Below are positions 41,746-50,142 of a DNA stretch of 64,000 nt, piece by piece. The position numbers and the translations under genes were made by a program. Position 1 is the first letter of the stretch; each line of letters starts with the position of its first letter. The stretch is from the NCBI RefSeq assembly GCF_029168315.1, contig NZ_JARGYD010000010.1, positions 1 through 64,000 of the forward strand, in the 5' to 3' direction. The notes under the pieces are model-generated. The model was not told the DNA's origin. It made no database searches and was given only the letters and a program-made list of their open reading frames with translations. This DNA is from Psychromarinibacter halotolerans. Its GTDB lineage: Bacteria > Pseudomonadota > Alphaproteobacteria > Rhodobacterales > Rhodobacteraceae.

Positions 41746-42711
41746 ATGAGCATCGCCCCCTACGTCCGCATCCTTGGCCGGGGTCCCGGCCGGTCCCGGT
41801 CGCTGACCCGGCAAGAGGCGTTCGAGGCGCTGTCGCTGGTCCTGACCGGCGAGGCCGCCCCCGAGGCGGTCGGCGCGATGCTGATGCTGATGCGGATGAA
41901 GGGCGAGGTTCCCGAAGAGATCGCGGGCTTCGCGGACGCGGCCCGCGCGGCGCTGCCGTCCCTGCCCGTCCCCGCGCTGGACTGGCCCAGCTATGCCGCC
42001 GGACGGACACGCGGCTTGCCGTGGTTCCTGCTGTCGGCGCGGCTTGTCGCCTCGGCCGGCTACCCGGTGCTGATGCACGGGTGGAACTCGCACCAGTCGG
42101 ACCATGCCTCGGTTCGCGATGCGCTGCCGCTGCTTGGCATCCCCGTCGCGCCAACGGCAGAGACGGTCGTGTCGGCGCTGGACGGCACCGGCATCGGCTA
42201 CATGCCGCTAGAGGCGTTCTCGCCGCGGATGCTGGAGCTTTTGCGCCTGCGCGACCACCTTGGGCTGCGGTCCTGCATCAACACGGTGCTGCGGGTGCTG
42301 AACCCCGGCGGCGCGGCGGCCTCGGTGCAGGGCGTGTTCCACCCACCCTATCGCGAGTTGCAGCAGGATGCCGGTGCGCTACTGGGCCTGCCCGCGCTGA
42401 CGGTGATCAAGGGCGGCGGCGGCGAATTCGAGCGGAACCCGGCGAAGGGCGTCGCGGGCTACGGGCTGCGCGGCGGCACCGCGTGGGAGCAAAGCTGGCC
42501 CGAGATGATCGACGAAACGCGGCGGCTGAACGACGGCGAGACCGACCCGGCGCGGCTGGTCGCGCTGTGGGAAGGGCGGCTGGACGACCCGTTCTCGGAG
42601 GCGATCGTCGTGGGCACCGCCGCGCTGGCGCTGGACACGCTGGGCGTGGCCGGGGCGGACGGGGCGGCGCGGGCGCTGTGGGACGGGCGGAACCGGGCGC
42701 TGGCGGCCTGA
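41746..42711 (+). CDS. YbiB/TrpD2-type phosphoribosyltransferase-fold protein
   Basis: This 321-residue protein has the nucleoside phosphorylase/anthranilate phosphoribosyltransferase fold: helical N-terminal domain with SLTRQEAFEALSLVLTGEA and MLMLMRMKGEVPEEIAGF, then the alpha/beta domain. The TrpD phosphoribosyl motif GTGGD is absent; the equivalent region reads VLMHGWNSHQSDHAS. TrpD2 proteins such as E. coli YbiB bind nucleic acid and lack TrpD activity. It follows nasA by 19 bp in the same direction, so it is probably the last gene of the nitrate operon. Why it is there is unknown. Confidence 0.82.
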   Translation: MSIAPYVRILGRGPGRSRSLTRQEAFEALSLVLTGEAAPEAVGAMLMLMRMKGEVPEEIAGFADAARAALPSLPVPALDWPSYAAGRTRGLPWFLLSARLVASAGYPVLMHGWNSHQSDHASVRDALPLLGIPVAPTAETVVSALDGTGIGYMPLEAFSPRMLELLRLRDHLGLRSCINTVLRVLNPGGAAASVQGVFHPPYRELQQDAGALLGLPALTVIKGGGGEFERNPAKGVAGYGLRGGTAWEQSWPEMIDETRRLNDGETDPARLVALWEGRLDDPFSEAIVVGTAALALDTLGVAGADGAARALWDGRNRALAA

Positions 42712-42747
42712 CGTACGTTTTCGCGGCCCTTGGCGGGGCTGCGCAAA

Positions 42748-42806
42748 GGGGGCTCTGCCCCCGCCGCTGCGCGGCTCCCCCGAGGTATTTTCAAAGAGAA
42801 GAAGCA
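42748..42806. repeat. Interspersed palindromic element, copy B
   Basis: GGGGGC-TCT-GCCCCC hairpin (42748-42762), then CTCCCCCGAGGTATTTTC and AAAGAGAAGAAGC, matching copy A at 7779-7840 block for block. A weaker inverted relative (GGGGAAATATCTGGAC) lies at 42881-42896. The rest of the 269-bp gap has no gene. Confidence 0.8.
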
Positions 42807-42980
42807 GGTTCGCCGATGCTGTCGGGGGCTTTTGCGCCTGTGTCCCGGCGGCCACCCCGGCGGCGGAAGCCGGGTTCGGCGGGGAAATATCTGGACGGGT
42901 GCATCCGCGAGGGGGCAAAATCCTTACCAGAAAAACCATCCGGCACCCACGAAGGCGCCGGGAGCAGAGACGAGGCAGGC

Positions 42981-43691
42981 ATGTCGAGCGAAAACGCCGC
43001 GATCCCCGGGGATCTGCGGACCAAGATCATTTCCGAGCCCGAAGTCATCCTGGAAGACCGCGATCTGATGCGCGCGCTGATTGCCGCGAACGAGAAGATC
43101 ATGGGTGGCAACATCGTGGACCTTCGCGGCATCGCGATGGAGCGGCTCGAGTCGCGGCTGGAGCGGCTGGAAGAAACCCACCGCCACGTCATCGCGGCGG
43201 CGTACGAGAACCTTGCGGGGACCAATATGATCCACCGCGCGGTTCTGAAGATGCTGGACCCGACCGGGTTCGACGATTTCCTGAAGAACCTGACCACCGA
43301 AATTTCCGACATCCTGCGGCTGGATGCGCTGCGGCTGGTGCTGGAATCGCCGGTGGCGAACGAGGATCCCGCCGCGCGGGGGCTTGGCGACACGCTGCTG
43401 GTGGTCGATCCGGGCTTTGTCGAAGCCTACCTGACCCAAGGCCGCAACGTGCCGGTGCGGCAGGTCACGCTGCGGCAGGTGCAGCCCGAAAGCGACACGA
43501 TCTATGGCGAGCGGTCGGACTGGATCCGGTCCGAGGCCTGCCTGCGGCTGGATTTCGGCAAGGGCCGCCTGCCGGGGATGCTGGTGCTGGGGGCGGAAGA
43601 TCCGCACCAGTTCAAGCCGACGCAGGGCACCGACCTGCTGACCTTCTTCGCGGGCGTGTTCGAGCGCGCCATGCGCCGCTGGCTGGCGTGA
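42981..43691 (+). CDS. DUF484-family protein
   Basis: This 236-residue protein has an N-terminal helical segment (LRTKIISEPEVILEDRDLMRALIAANE), a coiled-coil-like stretch (MERLESRLERLEETHRHVIAAA) and a GAF-like C-terminal domain, the DUF484 layout. DUF484 proteins are regularly encoded directly upstream of xerC, as here. The molecular role is unknown. Its stop overlaps the xerC start as GTGA. Confidence 0.88.
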   Translation: MSSENAAIPGDLRTKIISEPEVILEDRDLMRALIAANEKIMGGNIVDLRGIAMERLESRLERLEETHRHVIAAAYENLAGTNMIHRAVLKMLDPTGFDDFLKNLTTEISDILRLDALRLVLESPVANEDPAARGLGDTLLVVDPGFVEAYLTQGRNVPVRQVTLRQVQPESDTIYGERSDWIRSEACLRLDFGKGRLPGMLVLGAEDPHQFKPTQGTDLLTFFAGVFERAMRRWLA

Positions 43692-44632
43692 CCGGCACCG
43701 CGACCGAAGACACCCTTGCCCTGTCACCGGCCCTGCGCGAGGCGCTGGCCCGGTGGCTGGAGCAGCTGAAGGCGCTGGACGGCGCCTCGGACAACACGAT
43801 CACCGCCTACGCACGTGACGTGCGCGGGTTCCTTGCGTTTCTTGCCCACCATCGCGGCGGCGCGATGGGGACCGGCGCGCTGGCCGAGGTCACCGTGTCC
43901 GACATGCGGGCGTGGATGGCGCGCGAACGGGCGGACGGGCTGGCCGCGCGGTCGCTGGCGCGGGCGCTGTCGGCGGTGAAGACCTTTACCGCTTGGGCGG
44001 CAGAGCGCGAGGGCTTCGACGCCACGGCGATCCTGTCGGCGCGCACGCCGAAGTATCAGCGCAGGCTGCCGCGGCCTCTGACCCCGGACGCCGCGCGCGA
44101 TATGATCGACACCGTCGAATTGCAGGCGCAGAAGGACTGGGTCGCCGCCCGCGACGTTGCGATCGTGACGCTGCTGTACGGCTGCGGCCTGCGGATTTCG
44201 GAAGGGTTGGGCCTGACCGGGGCCGAGGCGCCGCTGCCCGAGGTGCTGCGCATCCGCGGCAAGGGCGGCAAGGAGCGGCTGGTGCCGGTGATCCCCGCCG
44301 CGCGCCGGGCCGTCGATGCCTATCTTCGGGCCTGCCCCTTCCCGGTCGAGCCCGACGCGCCGCTGTTCCGGGGCGCGCGGGGCGGGCCGGTGAACGCGCG
44401 GCTGATCCGCAAGGCGATGCAGCAGGCGCGGATGCAGCTTGGCCTGCCCGCGTCCGTCACGCCCCACGCGCTGCGACACAGCTTTGCCACGCACCTGTTG
44501 TCCGCGGGCGGCGACCTGCGCGCGATCCAAGAGCTTTTGGGGCATGCCTCGCTGTCCACGACGCAGGCCTATACCGCCGTCGATCAGGCCCGGCTGATGG
44601 ATGTCTACGACAAGACGCATCCCAAGGCCTGA
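43688..44632 (+). CDS. xerC: Tyrosine recombinase XerC
   Basis: This 314-residue recombinase has an N-terminal SAM-like core-binding domain (to about 110) and a catalytic domain with all active residues: Arg in YGCGLRISE, Lys in RGKGGKERLVP, His/Arg in HALRHSFATHLL, His in LLGHASLSTTQ, and Tyr in QAYTAVD. Together with XerD it resolves chromosome dimers at dif. It starts at GTG 43688, coupled to DUF484. It is a housekeeping recombinase, not a sign of an integrated element. Confidence 0.94.
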   Translation: MTGTATEDTLALSPALREALARWLEQLKALDGASDNTITAYARDVRGFLAFLAHHRGGAMGTGALAEVTVSDMRAWMARERADGLAARSLARALSAVKTFTAWAAEREGFDATAILSARTPKYQRRLPRPLTPDAARDMIDTVELQAQKDWVAARDVAIVTLLYGCGLRISEGLGLTGAEAPLPEVLRIRGKGGKERLVPVIPAARRAVDAYLRACPFPVEPDAPLFRGARGGPVNARLIRKAMQQARMQLGLPASVTPHALRHSFATHLLSAGGDLRAIQELLGHASLSTTQAYTAVDQARLMDVYDKTHPKA

Positions 44633-44674
44633 GCCCACCTGTTTTAAGCCTGTCCGTTCCGAGACCGCACCGCG

Positions 44675-45217
44675 ATGATCCCCGTTCTTGAAACCTCTCG
44701 CCTTGTGCTTCGCGGCCATCGGCCCGACGATTTCGACGCGTCGGCCGCGATGTGGGCCGACCCGGCGGTGGTGCGGTTCATCCAAGGCACGCCGCAGACC
44801 GCCGAGCAAAGTTGGCAGAGGTTCCTGCGCTATGCCGGGCACTGGGCGATGGTGGGCTATGGCTATTGGGTGGTCGCGGCGAAGGACGATGGCCGGTTCA
44901 TGGGCGAGGTCGGGTTCGCCGACTATCGCCGCGCGCTGTCGGTGGATGTCACCGGCATCCCCGAGGCGGGCTGGGTGCTGGCCTCGCACGCCCACGGACA
45001 GGGACTGGCGGTAGAGGCGATGACCGCCGCGCTAAGCTGGATCGACAAGCGGTTTCCCCGGACCTTCGCCCTGTTCGATCCGGCGCATGCCGCGTCGATG
45101 CGGGTGGCGGGCAAGCTGGGCTTCGCCGACCCGCGCGAGATCGACTTCGACGGCGCACCGGCGGTAACGCTGTGGCGGGACCGGCCGGAACCGCCGTCCG
45201 GCGCCGCCGCGCCATAA
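44675..45217 (+). CDS. RimJ/RimL-type GNAT acetyltransferase
   Basis: This 180-residue protein opens with the family phrase LETSRLVLRGHRPDDFDASAAMW. It contains ASHAHGQGLAVEAMTAAL (the acetyl-CoA loop with H-G-Q-G-L-A) and PAHAASMRVAGKLGF. These resemble enzymes acetylating N-termini or small amines; the substrate is unknown. The ATG has only a weak ribosome site. It stands between xerC and pcs. Confidence 0.87.
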   Translation: MIPVLETSRLVLRGHRPDDFDASAAMWADPAVVRFIQGTPQTAEQSWQRFLRYAGHWAMVGYGYWVVAAKDDGRFMGEVGFADYRRALSVDVTGIPEAGWVLASHAHGQGLAVEAMTAALSWIDKRFPRTFALFDPAHAASMRVAGKLGFADPREIDFDGAPAVTLWRDRPEPPSGAAAP

Positions 45218-45256
45218 CTGTTTGCGCTGGCTCGCGCGATACGACATGAGGGGCTG

Positions 45257-45949
45257 ATGACGCTACGGATCAAGGCCATTCTGGTACATATGCTGACCGC
45301 CACCGGCGCGGTCTTTGCCATGCTGGCGATGCTTGCCGCTGTCGACGAGCAGTGGGGCCTGATGTACCTGTGGCTGGTCGTGGCCTTCGCCGTCGACGGG
45401 ATCGACGGGCCGCTAGCGCGGCGCTATGACGTGAAGAAGAACGCGCCGATCTATGACGGTGTCCTGATGGACCTGATCATCGACTATCTGACCTACGTGT
45501 TCATTCCTGCCTATGCGCTGTTCAAGTCGCACCTTTTGCCGGGCTGGACCGGCTGGCTGGCGATCATCCTGATCACCTTTGCCAGTGTTGTCTACTTCGC
45601 CGATACCCGCATGAAAACGAAGGACAATTCCTTCTCGGGCTTCCCCGGCTGCTGGAACATGGTGGTGGTCGTTCTGTTCGGCCTGCACCCCAGCGAATGG
45701 GCGATCCTGTTCATCGTGGTGGTGCTGACGATCGCGATGTTCCTGCCGCTGAAATTCATCCACCCGGTCCGGACCGACCGCTGGCGGTCCGTGTCGCTGC
45801 CGATGGCCTTGGCGTGGACCTTCTTCGCGGGCTGGGCGGCGTGGGTCAATTTCGACCCGCAAAGCTGGGCGCACTGGGGGCTGATCGTGACCTCGCTGTA
45901 CCTCGTGTTCGCCGGGATCGTGCAGCAGATCGTCCCCGCCCGCCGCTAG
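45257..45949 (+). CDS. pcs: Phosphatidylcholine synthase
   Basis: This 230-residue polytopic enzyme condenses CDP-diacylglycerol with choline in the inner membrane. The CDP-alcohol phosphatidyltransferase motif is present in its Pcs form, DGIDGPLARRYDV, then YDG, MDL and DYLTY (D-G-x2-A-R ... G-x3-D-x3-D with a longer insert). About eight hydrophobic segments are seen. Pcs is typical of alphaproteobacteria that use host- or environment-derived choline. Confidence 0.92.
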   Translation: MTLRIKAILVHMLTATGAVFAMLAMLAAVDEQWGLMYLWLVVAFAVDGIDGPLARRYDVKKNAPIYDGVLMDLIIDYLTYVFIPAYALFKSHLLPGWTGWLAIILITFASVVYFADTRMKTKDNSFSGFPGCWNMVVVVLFGLHPSEWAILFIVVVLTIAMFLPLKFIHPVRTDRWRSVSLPMALAWTFFAGWAAWVNFDPQSWAHWGLIVTSLYLVFAGIVQQIVPARR

Positions 45950-45984
45950 GCACCCTGCCCCGTCCGGGCGACCGTTAACCACAA

Positions 45985-47004
45985 TCAAGCGACGCGGCGC
46001 ACCGTTGCGGCAAGTCGCGGTGCGCTGACGCGCGGCAGATCCATCTCGGCCACGACGCGCGGCTTACGTTCGGCGGCGTTGTCGAACCCGTCCGCCGCGC
46101 GCTGGTCAAGATAGGTTTCGGCGGCGGCGCCTTCGGCGAGGATCAGTTCGTGGCGGTCCGTTTCGACATGGTAGTAGGTGAACGCATCACCCGCCGGTTC
46201 GCGCACGACGCCATACCCGTCGATCAGCGCCCCGGCGGTGACAAGGCAGCCGTCCAGCGCCAGCGCGTGATCCTGAGACAGGCGCAGGTCGCGCCGTGGC
46301 AGACCGCCGCCCAGCGCACCGGCGCGGATGCGAACGGGCGCGGTGCCGGGCTGTGTCCGGGGGGCCACCCTGCGGCGGCCCAGCCAGCGGACGCGCGTTT
46401 CCGCACCGTCGGCGGTCAGCACACGGTCGCCGGGGCGCAGCGCCTCGACGGCGACGGGGCCGGTGGGCGTGTCGATCCGGGTGCCTTCGCAAAAGCACAA
46501 GACGAAGATCAGGCCGTTGCCGCTGAGACCGTTGAAGACGATGGTGTCCGGCCCCGGCCCCGTGCTGCGGAAGCTGACATAATCGACCGGGCGTGACGGG
46601 TCGTTCCAGCTAAGCGCGCCGTTGGCGTCCAGCGCGGTGATCGTGGTCGTGGTCAGGAAGCTGCCGAAGGTGTCGGTCATCCGAACCACCCATGTGCCCG
46701 TCACGTCGCCCCAGCTGAAGACCACCGGCGCGCCGGCTGTGCCGGTCATTGCGTGGAAGCTGGGGCTGGCCGTCGGGGCGAAGAACAGGCCGAAACCGTC
46801 GTTGTCGTCGCCGCCGTCGCTGACCAGAAGCGGCGCGTCTGGGAAGTCACCGTTGCCGAAGCGGACAAGCTGGCTGCCGCCCGCGATGGACCCGGTGACG
46901 GTAAAGGTGACGCCATCGGCGACATTGTCGGCCCTTGGCGCGCCAGAGCCCGAGTAGGTGACCGCACTGGCCGCAAGATCGAGGAAGTCGAAGGACACCG
47001 GCAT
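45985..47004 (-). CDS. Hint-domain (hedgehog/intein-like) exported protein
   Basis: This 339-residue protein has a beta-rich N-terminal part (1-165, Gly/Thr/Asp-rich, no signal peptide) and a Hint domain from about residue 170, beginning CFCEGTRIDTPTGPVAVEALRPGDRVLTADG and containing SQDHALALDG. Such proteins are abundant in Rhodobacteraceae and are thought to leave by type I secretion. The block-N cysteine is followed by Glu-Gly-Thr as in family members. Whether it self-cleaves is not evident. It is convergent with pcs. Confidence 0.87.
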   Translation of the reverse strand: MPVSFDFLDLAASAVTYSGSGAPRADNVADGVTFTVTGSIAGGSQLVRFGNGDFPDAPLLVSDGGDDNDGFGLFFAPTASPSFHAMTGTAGAPVVFSWGDVTGTWVVRMTDTFGSFLTTTTITALDANGALSWNDPSRPVDYVSFRSTGPGPDTIVFNGLSGNGLIFVLCFCEGTRIDTPTGPVAVEALRPGDRVLTADGAETRVRWLGRRRVAPRTQPGTAPVRIRAGALGGGLPRRDLRLSQDHALALDGCLVTAGALIDGYGVVREPAGDAFTYYHVETDRHELILAEGAAAETYLDQRAADGFDNAAERKPRVVAEMDLPRVSAPRLAATVRRVA

Positions 47005-47082
47005 TGCCGAACCTGCCTTTCCATTTCACCCCAAGCCACGGTGGCGGGGCGGACCCCGCCTGTCAATCCGCGCGGGCCGGGT

Positions 47083-47559
47083 TCAGATCAGCAGCGAGGC
47101 CGCGCCTTCCAGTTTCAGCAGCGCGACCTTGGTCTCGACCCCGCCCGCGCCGGAATAGCCGCCCAGCCCGGTCGAGGACAGGATGCGGTGACACGGGATC
47201 AGGATCGGGATCGGGTTCCCGCCACAGGCCTGCCCGATCGCCTGCGCCGGGGCGTTCAGGTCGCGGGCAAGGTCGCCGTAGGTGCGCGTCTCGCCAAGCG
47301 GGATCGCCAGCATCGCGTCCAGCACGCGGGCCGACAGGCCGGTTACGCCGGGATTCAACGGTACGGTGAAGCGGGTCAGGCGGCCGTCGAAATAGGCGCG
47401 CAGTTCGGCGATGGTCTGGGCCAGCAGCGGCGCGTCGGGGCCGTCCAAGCTGTCCCGATCCGTTCCCCAGCCCGCGCAGGTGATGGCGCCGTCCACGGCC
47501 TCGACCCAGACGGGGCCGACCGGGGTCGCAAGTCCTGCGCGCTGTTGAACGGTTTTCAT
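47083..47559 (-). CDS. ogt: Methylated-DNA-protein cysteine methyltransferase
   Basis: The 158-residue form has the acceptor motif IPCHRIL with the alkyl-accepting cysteine, preceded by GQACGGNPIPILIPCHR and followed by GLGGYSGAGGVETKVALLKLE. It repairs O6-alkylguanine by irreversible transfer. The start is uncertain: ATGs at 47571 and 47559 and a TTG at 47595 are all in frame; 47559 is chosen for the ribosome-like GGATGA just upstream. It lies 60 bp after the VOC gene. Confidence 0.88.
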   Translation of the reverse strand: MKTVQQRAGLATPVGPVWVEAVDGAITCAGWGTDRDSLDGPDAPLLAQTIAELRAYFDGRLTRFTVPLNPGVTGLSARVLDAMLAIPLGETRTYGDLARDLNAPAQAIGQACGGNPIPILIPCHRILSSTGLGGYSGAGGVETKVALLKLEGAASLLI

Positions 47560-47619
47560 GCCGTCATCCATCCGCACCGGGGCGGTCACGGTCAATCCGG
47601 TTCCTGCGGATGTTCCGGA

Positions 47620-47982
47620 TCAGACCTGCCGCGCGACGTACCAGCTTGTGCCGCAGGGCGTGCGGAAGCCGCCGCGCCGGTCGCCGTCGCCCTTTTCCAT
47701 CACCGGCTGCAGCTCTTCCGCGCCCAGCTCCAGCGCCTTCGCCTGCACCGCGTCGGGATCGGCGACATAGATATGAACCATCGCCGGGGGGCCCTCTGCC
47801 CCGCCCATCATCAGGACGGTGTCGCCGATCCGGCATTCGGCGTGCATGATGCGGTCGCCGTCGGGGATGACGCGCAGACGTTCCGCGCCGAAGCACGCTT
47901 CGCAAAAGGCGAGCACGGCCTCTGGGTCGGGCACCATCAGATAGGCGGCAAGGTCGGTGTAGCCTTCGGGTTTATAGGTCAT
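47620..47982 (-). CDS. VOC-superfamily (glyoxalase/PhnB-like) protein
   Basis: This 120-residue protein has the paired beta-alpha-beta modules of the VOC fold. TDLAAYLMVPDPEAVLAFCEACFGAERL and HAECRIGDTVLMMGG match the PhnB-like subgroup, and the C-terminus DRRGGFRTPCGTSWYVARQ is typical. It may be a small metal- or ligand-binding resistance or isomerase protein; activity is unknown. The ATG at 47982 is preferred over an upstream GTG. Confidence 0.83.
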   Translation of the reverse strand: MTYKPEGYTDLAAYLMVPDPEAVLAFCEACFGAERLRVIPDGDRIMHAECRIGDTVLMMGGAEGPPAMVHIYVADPDAVQAKALELGAEELQPVMEKGDGDRRGGFRTPCGTSWYVARQV

Positions 47983-48085
47983 GGGCACAGGCTGCGCCCG
48001 GCGCGTGATTCCGTCAAACCCGGAATGCTGCCCCAGCGCAAACCGGGGGCCGGACCGGCGGCGAACCGCCGGACCGGGGGTATTC

Positions 48086-48952
48086 TCAGGCCTTGCCGAG
48101 CTTGTCGGCCGTCTTCGTCTCGAAGTCCGAGGCGTCGTGCCGCTCGGGCAGCTGGGTCGACGGGTCGCCTGCCGTGCGGTTGACCATGCGGCCCCGCTTG
48201 GCGGTCGGGCGGTCGTAGATCTTCTCGGCCCAGCGCACCACGTTGGTGTAGCTTTTCACGTCAAGGAACTCTGCCGCGTTGTATTGCCAGCCCATCACCA
48301 GCCCGCCGTACCAAGGCCAGATCGCCATGTCGGCGATGGTGTATTCGTTCGCAGCCATCCACTCGCGGTCGGCAAGGTGGCGGTCCAGCACGTCAAGCTG
48401 GCGCTTCACCTCCATCGAGAAACGGTCGATCGGGTACTGCCATTTCTCGGGCGCGTAGGCGTAGAAATGGCCGAAGCCGCCGCCAAGATAAGGCGCGCTG
48501 CCCATCTGCCAGAACAGCCAGTTCATCGTTTCGGTGCGTTTGTGGATGTCCTTCGGCAGGAAAGCGTCGAACTTCTCGGCAAGGTAGACAAGGATCGACC
48601 CGCTTTCGAACACCTTCACGATCGGATCTTCCGAGGTGTCGACCAGCGCCGGGATTTTCGAGTTCGGGTTCACGTCGACGAAGCCCGACCCGAATTGGTC
48701 GCCGTCGCCGATCCGGATCAGCCACGCGTCGTATTCGGCGCCCTTGTAGCCCGCGGCCAGCAGCTCTTCGAGCATCACGGTGACCTTCACACCGTTCGGC
48801 GTTCCCATCGAATACAGCTGGATCGGGTGCTTTCCGACCGGCAGTTCCTTGTCATGGGTGGGCCCGGCGATGGGCCGGTTGGTCGAGGCGAAGGTGCCAC
48901 CGTTCTCCTTGTCCCAGGTCCAGACCTTGGGCGGGGTGTAGGTGTCGGTCAT
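48086..48952 (-). CDS. yghU: YghU-type glutathione S-transferase
   Basis: This 288-residue protein has the N-terminal extension characteristic of YghU/YfcG relatives (PKVWTWDKENGGTFASTNRP), a thioredoxin-like domain (HPIQLYSMGTPNGVKVTVMLEEL; SKIPALVD as the cis-proline turn) and the helical C-terminal domain with WLFWQMG. E. coli YghU has disulfide-bond reductase activity toward organic hydroperoxides or dithiols. It is monocistronic by spacing. Confidence 0.92.
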   Translation of the reverse strand: MTDTYTPPKVWTWDKENGGTFASTNRPIAGPTHDKELPVGKHPIQLYSMGTPNGVKVTVMLEELLAAGYKGAEYDAWLIRIGDGDQFGSGFVDVNPNSKIPALVDTSEDPIVKVFESGSILVYLAEKFDAFLPKDIHKRTETMNWLFWQMGSAPYLGGGFGHFYAYAPEKWQYPIDRFSMEVKRQLDVLDRHLADREWMAANEYTIADMAIWPWYGGLVMGWQYNAAEFLDVKSYTNVVRWAEKIYDRPTAKRGRMVNRTAGDPSTQLPERHDASDFETKTADKLGKA

Positions 48953-49092
48953 GCGGAAATATCCCTGCTGTCGTCATGTTTCCTGCAACATAGGCAATGC
49001 CAGCCGGAAACCCAATGGACGGCGGGGCCTGCGGTGACGCACAGGAAACGGCAGCGGCGCGCACAGCAAGACCGCGCGCGCCAGTCGGATCG

Positions 49093-50142
49093 TCAGATCG
49101 CGTCCAGCGGCGCCACGCCCAGCGCCTCGGCCCGGGGGGCGAGGCCCTGCATGATGCCGGGGTACAGCCGCACCCCGCCGGATTCAGCCTGCGCCCGTCG
49201 CTTCAGCGCCGCCTCGCCCGGCAGGCGCACGCGTTCCACGCCCGGACGCGGGGTCGAGGCATGGCAGGCGGCGGTCAGCCAGCCGGTCTGCCGCAGGAAC
49301 GCCTCGCGGCCGCCGAACGCCTCGGGGTCCATCACCTGCACGGTGAAGGAACAGTTCATCCCCGACAGCGCGTCGGCGCGCCCGATCCCGGACAAGCCCT
49401 GCGTGACGGCTTCGACGGTCAGGGCAAGGCCATAGCCCTTCTGCCCGTGATCCAGCCCGCCGGTGGGCAGAACGGTTCCGCCGTTGAACACCACGTTGGG
49501 GTCGCGGCTGGGGGTGCCCTCGGCATCCATCAGCCACTCATGCGGATAGTCGCGGCCCTCGGCCACCAGCCGCTTGGCCATGTTGTTGGTGGTGATCGAC
49601 GCCGAGATGTCGATCAGGATCGGATCGCCATCGGTCGGGATGCCATAGGCCACCGGGTCCGGCGAATAGACCGGGGTGATCCCTCCGAAGGGGGCCACCG
49701 TCGCCGCCGAGGGAGCGGACGACGCCAGCATGACCATCATGCCCGCGTCGGTCGCCTTTTGCAGGTACACCGCGTGGGCGCCGATGTGGTGCGCGTTGCC
49801 GACCGCGACGGTGCAGGTGCCATGCTCGGCGGCGCGCTCGACCGCCAGCGTCATCGCCTCGTCCGTCAGCCAAGCGCCGGGCAGACGCAGGCCGTCCCAG
49901 CAGACCGCCGCGCCGCGGTCGGACACCACCTTTGGCGTGCCGTCCTTGGTGACGGTGCCATTCTCGATCAGGTCCAGATACCACGTCGCAAGGCCCAGCC
50001 CGTGGGTGTCGTGTCCCATCGCGTCGGCATCGACAAGGTAACGCCCTACCGCCTCTGCCTGCGCGCGGCCCAGTCCGGCCGCGGTGAACACGTCCTGCGC
50101 CCAGCGGGTCAGGGCGGCCATATCGTAGCGGGGTTCGGTCAT
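49093..50142 (-). CDS. Ldh-family (malate/L-lactate/sulfolactate-type) NAD(P)-dependent dehydrogenase
   Basis: This 349-residue enzyme is of the LDH2 superfamily (unrelated to classical LDH). It has DADAMGHDTHGLGL (about 33-46) with the catalytic His, HHIGAHAVYLQKA and GYGLALTVEAVTQGLSG. It oxidises an L-2-hydroxyacid or its reverse, or an imino acid. It overlaps the upstream 2-hydroxyacid dehydrogenase gene by ATGA and is the last gene of the ABC-importer operon. With two D-specific-type enzymes beside it, the set could interconvert L- and D-hydroxyacids via a ketoacid; that is inference. Confidence 0.88.
   Translation of the reverse strand: MTEPRYDMAALTRWAQDVFTAAGLGRAQAEAVGRYLVDADAMGHDTHGLGLATWYLDLIENGTVTKDGTPKVVSDRGAAVCWDGLRLPGAWLTDEAMTLAVERAAEHGTCTVAVGNAHHIGAHAVYLQKATDAGMMVMLASSAPSAATVAPFGGITPVYSPDPVAYGIPTDGDPILIDISASITTNNMAKRLVAEGRDYPHEWLMDAEGTPSRDPNVVFNGGTVLPTGGLDHGQKGYGLALTVEAVTQGLSGIGRADALSGMNCSFTVQVMDPEAFGGREAFLRQTGWLTAACHASTPRPGVERVRLPGEAALKRRAQAESGGVRLYPGIMQGLAPRAEALGVAPLDAI

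Noticed and set aside
41746..42711. Anthranilate phosphoribosyltransferase trpD
   Set aside because: The GTGGD substrate motif is missing and no trp gene is near.
43688..44632. Integrase of a mobile island
   Set aside because: Its position after DUF484 and its sequence are those of housekeeping XerC; there is no tRNA, att repeat or cargo.
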